Of a stretch of DNA of 64,000 nt, positions 59,375-64,000 are shown piece after piece. Both the position numbers and the translations under genes were made by a program. Numbering within the stretch: the first letter of the stretch is position 1; each line of letters opens with the position of its first letter. Source of the stretch: Mucilaginibacter robiniae (GTDB taxonomy: Bacteria > Bacteroidota > Bacteroidia > Sphingobacteriales > Sphingobacteriaceae); NCBI RefSeq assembly GCF_012849215.1, contig NZ_CP051682.1:2418001-2482000 (forward strand), in the 5' to 3' direction. The notes under the pieces were generated by a model, which saw only the letters and a program-made list of their open reading frames with translations, was not told the origin of the DNA and ran no database searches.

Positions 59375-62161
59375 TTATTTGGTACTAATTATTTGGTGCT
59401 TTACGTTCCAGCCCGAAACCTGTATAACAGGTGTTTGCTGGCCCAGCTTAGCTACCGGTGCACTTACCGATAAGGTTGTGCTTTCATGAGGCGCTAAAGT
59501 AACGTAGCTGCCAGTCCAGTAGGCTGGCATTACTTCCTGGCCGTTCACCATTAGTTGCGGGCGTACATAAAATGCTAGTTGGTTGCTGTTATTGGTTAAC
59601 TGTATAGTCCAGCTGTTTTCAGATTTACCTTTAGCTGTTTTCAGTAATTTGGCTTGTACCTGTGCATTGTTTAACTTATTAAGCGGAGTGTAATCATTAC
59701 CCGGCGCCATCCAGTAAGTGTTGCGCGATACCACATTGCCTTTAGCATCTTTCAAGCTCAATACTACAAAACAGAACTCCTTAACCTGTTTTAAAACGTA
59801 GCCCATTGGTATTACTTCCTTTACCCCTTCGTCGTCAAAACTGGCAGTAGCTAGTTGGTGGAAAAGGCTTTTGGTATGCGTGTCATAAACATCGGCCTGC
59901 AACATCAAGGTGCCGGTAGATCGGTGTGTGCGGTTTAATACCGCCACAGTAGAATCACTCTGATTAAACTGAATATGAATAGGCTCACAGGCATTTTGCA
60001 TCGCATAGTAGCCAGCGTTAGGCTCCAGGTACCAATCATAAATCTGCCAAATTACACTTGGGAAAGCTGCATTCAGTTTCCACAGCATAACACCGCCGGT
60101 TTCCGTTAATTTGTGGCCTGCTGCTTCAAATATGCCCTGGTAGCCAGTGGTATTCATCAACTGCATTTTGTCGGAAAAATCTTCACGGCTGGTAGGCTTG
60201 CCGTAACGGCTTACCATATCCTTGTAATACTCATCGTACTTACCCGCACCTGTAGCGGCATCATGGTAGCCCCACATGTTGTTTAATGGGTAGGGTAAAT
60301 TTTTATCCCAGGTAGTGTCCGGTATATTTTTAGCCAATGTATTGTAAGGTGGCTGCGATGGTAAGCCGGTTTCATCTTTAAATACCCAATCATGAGCCTG
60401 ATCGGCTAGTTTGTAGTATTCTTTAGCATCTTTCCAGGCGTAAGGGCCACCACTATACACGCCGCTAGGCTGATTATCAGGCCATGAGCCTTCCCAGCCA
60501 GCCGGAAGTTTGGCAAAGCCCGATGAGCTAGGGATAAATGGCCGGGTACCATCCAGTTTGATGATATTGTTGCGCATTACATCGTACAACTCACGGCGGG
60601 CATGACCTTCATTACCGCCTGTCCATACTAGTAAACTAGGGTGATTGCGGATGCGGTAAATAGTGCTGATGACGTTTTTGGTGAATACATTATTTTCCAG
60701 CGGCCAGTCAGGCGAACCTTTAAACTCGCCTTGGGTATCGCCGGTAATCCAGAAATCTGACCATACCATTAAACCGTAGCGGTCGGCAGCATTCCAGAAA
60801 GCATCCGGTGGGGTAACGCCGCCACCCCAAATACGTACCAGGTTCACGTTGGCATTGCGGCACAGGTGCATTTCATAATCATACCGTGCCGAATCGCGGT
60901 GTACCATTAAATCAGGTACCCAGGCACCACCGTTTAGGTGTACGCGTTTGCCATTCACAAAAAACTCGCGACGGGTAAAGCCATTTACTTCGCTGGTACG
61001 GGTACTTACTGTACGTATACCGAAAACAAAGCTGGTATCATCGGTAATATGGGCACCATTGGCATACTGTAACTTGATACGGTACAAATTAGCCCGCCCG
61101 TAACCATTAGGCCACCAAAGTTTAGGGTTTTTAATCAGCAGCTGATTGACCTTATCTGCATCCAGCTTTACAATTTTAGTTACGCCGCCTGGCAAGGCTA
61201 CCGGCTGGGTAAACTGCGTGACTGGGCCTGCAAAGTTTTCAGGCTTAATGCTTACCATTAACTTACCATTAGCTGTTGCTGCACTGTAGTTAGTTAAAGT
61301 TAAGCCTAAGCTAAGCTTAGCAGTGCTGGTATCAGGGAATGAAGGTAAATCGGTAGTTAATTTGGGCCGGGCAATGGTTACCGTACCTGTAGTGCGTAAG
61401 TAAACCGGTTGCCAGATACCCATATTACGATCGCGTACGGGCGGCATCCAGTCCCACCCAACGGAGCATAGCATCGTTACGTTTTTACCGATATCGCCTG
61501 TTGGTCCACCATTTTCATAAAAAGGGCCTAAGGCTTCCAATTGCTCTTTAGCCGGTAGGCCGGGTTCATCCAGCGGGAATATCTTAACAGCTAAAGTATT
61601 TGAACCACCCGCCAAAACGGAACGGCTCACATTCAGGTTGTGCTCAGCAAACATGCCTGCCATTTGGGTAGAGTCGGCTACACGATGGCCGTTCAGCCAA
61701 ACTTCAGCGCGGTAATTAATACCTTTAAAAATTAACTGAAAGGTTTTGCCTTTATCAGCAGCCGGTACCGTAAAGGTAGTACGATACCAATAAGGTTTTT
61801 TCCAGGGGTTTACTTTTCCCGGCAGATGGCTATACTTATCCAGATTATACTGTTTGTTAAACGCATCTGAAGCATCGGGAATGTGCATGTTGTTCCAGCC
61901 CTGGTAGGGGTCGGGGTACACATGGTTGGCTACCAAGCCGTAAAGTACTGTTGAGGGCACCTGAACCGGATACCAGGGTGCCGTGTTGCGGTAGTTTTTA
62001 TCAGATAGCTCCCGCCCACCGGCTTTCACCAATACCGAGGATTGTAACTGAAAACGTGTTAATTGTACCTGCTTTACCGGTGCATTTTGTGCATGCGCGG
62101 GCGTTGCTGATAGCCAATTAACAAGAGCTGCACAAGCAGCATAAAGGAATAATTTTTTCAT
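59375..62161 (-). CDS. Glycoside hydrolase family 2, exo-glucosaminidase/mannosidase type
   Basis: 928 residues, secreted (signal peptide MKKLFLYAACAALVNWLSATPAHA). Sugar-binding jelly roll (about 55-210), Ig-like domain, and a TIM barrel with acid/base Glu518 in WTGGNEGH and nucleophile Glu597 in FKDETGLP, then C-terminal beta domains. The GNEG motif and the WGGGVTPPDAFWNAADRYG segment resemble exo-beta-glucosaminidases and endo-beta-mannosidases more than beta-galactosidases. It heads a two-gene unit with GH9 and is divergent from a GH3 gene. The true substrate needs assay. Confidence 0.85.
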   Translation of the reverse strand: MKKLFLYAACAALVNWLSATPAHAQNAPVKQVQLTRFQLQSSVLVKAGGRELSDKNYRNTAPWYPVQVPSTVLYGLVANHVYPDPYQGWNNMHIPDASDAFNKQYNLDKYSHLPGKVNPWKKPYWYRTTFTVPAADKGKTFQLIFKGINYRAEVWLNGHRVADSTQMAGMFAEHNLNVSRSVLAGGSNTLAVKIFPLDEPGLPAKEQLEALGPFYENGGPTGDIGKNVTMLCSVGWDWMPPVRDRNMGIWQPVYLRTTGTVTIARPKLTTDLPSFPDTSTAKLSLGLTLTNYSAATANGKLMVSIKPENFAGPVTQFTQPVALPGGVTKIVKLDADKVNQLLIKNPKLWWPNGYGRANLYRIKLQYANGAHITDDTSFVFGIRTVSTRTSEVNGFTRREFFVNGKRVHLNGGAWVPDLMVHRDSARYDYEMHLCRNANVNLVRIWGGGVTPPDAFWNAADRYGLMVWSDFWITGDTQGEFKGSPDWPLENNVFTKNVISTIYRIRNHPSLLVWTGGNEGHARRELYDVMRNNIIKLDGTRPFIPSSSGFAKLPAGWEGSWPDNQPSGVYSGGPYAWKDAKEYYKLADQAHDWVFKDETGLPSQPPYNTLAKNIPDTTWDKNLPYPLNNMWGYHDAATGAGKYDEYYKDMVSRYGKPTSREDFSDKMQLMNTTGYQGIFEAAGHKLTETGGVMLWKLNAAFPSVIWQIYDWYLEPNAGYYAMQNACEPIHIQFNQSDSTVAVLNRTHRSTGTLMLQADVYDTHTKSLFHQLATASFDDEGVKEVIPMGYVLKQVKEFCFVVLSLKDAKGNVVSRNTYWMAPGNDYTPLNKLNNAQVQAKLLKTAKGKSENSWTIQLTNNSNQLAFYVRPQLMVNGQEVMPAYWTGSYVTLAPHESTTLSVSAPVAKLGQQTPVIQVSGWNVKHQIISTK

Positions 62162-62301
62162 AAACCTGTAAGCGCAAATTATCTATCTGTCCCTTTAATT
62201 GGGGGCAGTTTGTTTGAAACGTTAATGATAACACTTATATGCTTTAGGCGTATTGTATTTTTATTGCTTTTATTGACATTATTTTACCACTGCCGATAAG
62301 T

Positions 62302-62349
62302 TGTTTAATTAACCTATATCTTCGTTGGCTTAAAACTGTTTAATTAACC
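62302..62349. promoter_or_regulatory. 13-base direct repeat in divergent GH2/GH3 promoter region
   Basis: TGTTTAATTAACC occurs at 62302-62314 and again at 62337-62349, 35 bases apart, each containing the palindrome TTAATTAA-like core. It lies in the 214-base gap between two divergent glycosidase genes and may be an operator for both. The rest of the gap shows no exact -7 motif. Confidence 0.45.
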
Positions 62350-62375
62350 AATTAATAAGCAGACCACCTTTTTTT

Positions 62376-64000
62376 ATGAAGAATATCGGACTTGCCCTTG
62401 TGGCTTTTTGCTGTTCATTTAGCGTGATGGCCCAGCGCGCGCAGCCAGGTTCATCAGTTGATCAACGTGTGAATCAGCTTTTATCTCAAATGACGTTGGA
62501 AGAAAAAGTAGGCCAGATGACGCAGCTTACTTTAGATGCCGTGTTGAAAACAGATGCTCAGAAAAATGCTGTTATGCCTCATGCACTGGATGAGCAGAAG
62601 CTGAATGAAGCTTTACTAAAATACCATGTAGGTTCATTACTAAACGTAAGCGGTGCTGCCGAAACCCGGGAACACTGGTACGGTTTAATTTCGCAAATAC
62701 AAAAAACCGCTGCTAAAGACCGCCTGAAAATACCTGTGCTGTATGGTATTGATGCGATGCATGGCATGAACTATACTACAGGCAGTACCTTATTTCCGCA
62801 AGAAATTGGTATGGCGGCTACCTTTAACCCCGATATAGCTTATAAAGCTGCTGAAATTACCGCTTACGAGGTTCGGGCCAGCTATATTACCTGGAACTTT
62901 GCACCGGTACTGGATTTGGGTAAGAACCCGCTATGGCCGCGTATTTATGAAACCTTTGGCGAAGACCCCTATGTTGCTAAAACGATGGGTGCGGCTATGG
63001 TGAAAGGTTTGCAAGGTAACCTGAACGGCAAATACAATGTAGCCGCTTGTATGAAACATTATATGGGCTACAGTTTCCCATTAAATGGTAAAGACCGTAC
63101 CCCTGCCTGGATACCTGACCGTTATCTGCGCGAATACTTTATGCCTTCATTTAAGGCTGCTGTTGATGCCGGTGCCCGTACCGTAATGGTGAACTCTTCT
63201 GAAATTAACGGGGTACCCGTGCATGCCAGCAAGTATTTGTTAACCGATGTGTTAAGAGGCGAACTGGGCTTTACCGGTATTGCGGTAACTGACTGGCAGG
63301 ATATTAAATATTTGCATGACCGTCATCATATTGCTGCTACGCAGAAAGAAGCCGTGCAAATTGCGGTGAACGCCGGTATTGATATGAGCATGGTGCCTTA
63401 TGATTATACCTTTTATAATTACCTGATTGAACTGGTACATGAAGGTAAAGTGCCTATGGCCCGTATTAATGAAGCGGTAAAACGGATATTGAAAGTGAAG
63501 CTGGAAACCGGCTTGTTTGAAAGTTCAATAGGTAACCCGAATGATTACCCTAAGTTTGGTTCGGCTGAGTTTACGCAGGCTAGCTTGCAGGCCGCTAATG
63601 AATCCATTACCTTATTGAAAAACAACAACCAGATACTGCCGCTTAAAAAGAATATGAAAGTGCTGGTAACCGGCCCAACCGCCAATACCATGCGTGCTTT
63701 AAACGGTGGCTGGAGCTATACCTGGCAAGGCGACCGTAGCGATGAGTTTGCTGCCGATAAGAACACTATTCTGGAAGCTATACAGCAAAAGGTAGGTAAA
63801 GACAATGTATTGTATGAACCCGGCGCAACGTTTGATGCAGCACAAAATACGGATGATGCAGTAAAAGCAGCACGTAAAGCTGATGCCATTGTATTGTGTC
63901 TTGGTGAACTATCTTACGCCGAAAACCCAGGTAATATTGACGAACTGAGTTTGCCAAATGCACAAATAGAGCTGGCTCATGAGTTGGCTAAAACAGGTAA
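62376..64000 (+). CDS. Glycoside hydrolase family 3, beta-glucosidase (3' partial)
   Basis: The open frame starts at the ATG at 62376 and runs past the right edge (541 codons seen). Signal peptide MKNIGLALVAFCCSFSVMA. GH3 barrel motifs: MTLEEKVGQMTQL, LYGIDAMHGM, TLFPQEIGMAATF, AACMKHYMGYS, and nucleophile Asp306 in IAVTDWQD. The C-terminal sandwich has begun (NESITLLKNNNQILPL, VLVTGPTANTMRALNGGWSY). The sequence is of the BglX type. It is divergent from GH2 and probably co-regulated with GH2-GH9. Confidence 0.9.
   Translation, partial: MKNIGLALVAFCCSFSVMAQRAQPGSSVDQRVNQLLSQMTLEEKVGQMTQLTLDAVLKTDAQKNAVMPHALDEQKLNEALLKYHVGSLLNVSGAAETREHWYGLISQIQKTAAKDRLKIPVLYGIDAMHGMNYTTGSTLFPQEIGMAATFNPDIAYKAAEITAYEVRASYITWNFAPVLDLGKNPLWPRIYETFGEDPYVAKTMGAAMVKGLQGNLNGKYNVAACMKHYMGYSFPLNGKDRTPAWIPDRYLREYFMPSFKAAVDAGARTVMVNSSEINGVPVHASKYLLTDVLRGELGFTGIAVTDWQDIKYLHDRHHIAATQKEAVQIAVNAGIDMSMVPYDYTFYNYLIELVHEGKVPMARINEAVKRILKVKLETGLFESSIGNPNDYPKFGSAEFTQASLQAANESITLLKNNNQILPLKKNMKVLVTGPTANTMRALNGGWSYTWQGDRSDEFAADKNTILEAIQQKVGKDNVLYEPGATFDAAQNTDDAVKAARKADAIVLCLGELSYAENPGNIDELSLPNAQIELAHELAKTG

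Noticed and set aside
1-64000. tRNA, rRNA, riboswitch, CRISPR array or prophage
   Set aside because: No cloverleaf-like sequence, rRNA motifs, regularly spaced repeats, cas genes or phage structural genes could be recognised; a covariance-model scan would be needed to exclude small RNAs.

Overview
The window looks like chromosome from a Sphingobacteriaceae-type Bacteroidota, most like Mucilaginibacter or Pedobacter (inference from gene content, not a database match). The evidence is a TonB-dependent receptor with an N-terminal carboxypeptidase-like domain, many secreted glycoside hydrolases, start regions with the Bacteroidota -7 motif TAnnTTTG and almost no Shine-Dalgarno sequences, and multi-PAS histidine kinases. 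No rRNA, tRNA, CRISPR array, phage or plasmid functions were seen.

Layout. 0-0.6 kb: 3' part of a membrane zinc peptidase. 0.7-6.4 kb (minus): TonB-dependent receptor, beta-helix lipoprotein and MINPP/phytase-like phosphatase, a candidate organic-phosphate acquisition unit. 6.7-11.4 kb: GH2 enzyme, Omp85-type barrel, YitT transporter. 11.5-13.0 kb (minus): small protein, CYTH and CHAD proteins. 13.4-19.9 kb (plus): probable operon of GH3, KdgF-like cupin, alginate-lyase-family enzyme, GH30 and aldo/keto reductase. 20-31 kb: housekeeping and sensor genes (psd, thioredoxin-like protein, histidine kinase, cdsA operon, dusB, apaG, mgtC-like). 30.9-32.65 kb: a complete IS1182-type insertion sequence. 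32.7-34.9 kb (minus): secreted DUF4440-like protein, kduD, kduI. 35-39.7 kb: multi-PAS kinase and a membrane sensor. 39.96-44.95 kb: TetR regulator, TolC-like channel, adaptor lipoprotein, ABC permease and ATPase. 45-55 kb: def, mrp/nifU, an AsmA-like/GT51 protein, nitroreductase, HAD phosphatase, htrA, dapF. 55.4-57.3 kb: Cys/His-motif small protein and a His/Met-rich outer-membrane protein, probably metal related. 57.5-64 kb: GH9 and GH2 (minus) divergent from a second GH3 that runs off the end.

How the genes fit together. Three loci serve polysaccharide breakdown. The lyase at 16.2 kb, KdgF at 15.8 kb, and KduI and KduD at 32.7-34.4 kb form successive steps from a uronate polymer to 2-keto-3-deoxygluconate; the KDG kinase and aldolase are outside the window. 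None of the CAZyme groups carries a SusC/SusD pair.

The most unusual feature is a set of three proteins (23954-25063, 29580-30161, 38394-39731). Each ends in a histidine-kinase-like dimerisation/phosphoacceptor hairpin with a shared SHx(L/V)RxPxAxIxGL motif, and each stops 58-67 residues after the histidine with no ATP-binding domain. Other points of interest are two probable leaderless genes, a TetR operator reaching the start codon, and a dense run of inverted repeats at 57.3-57.5 kb.
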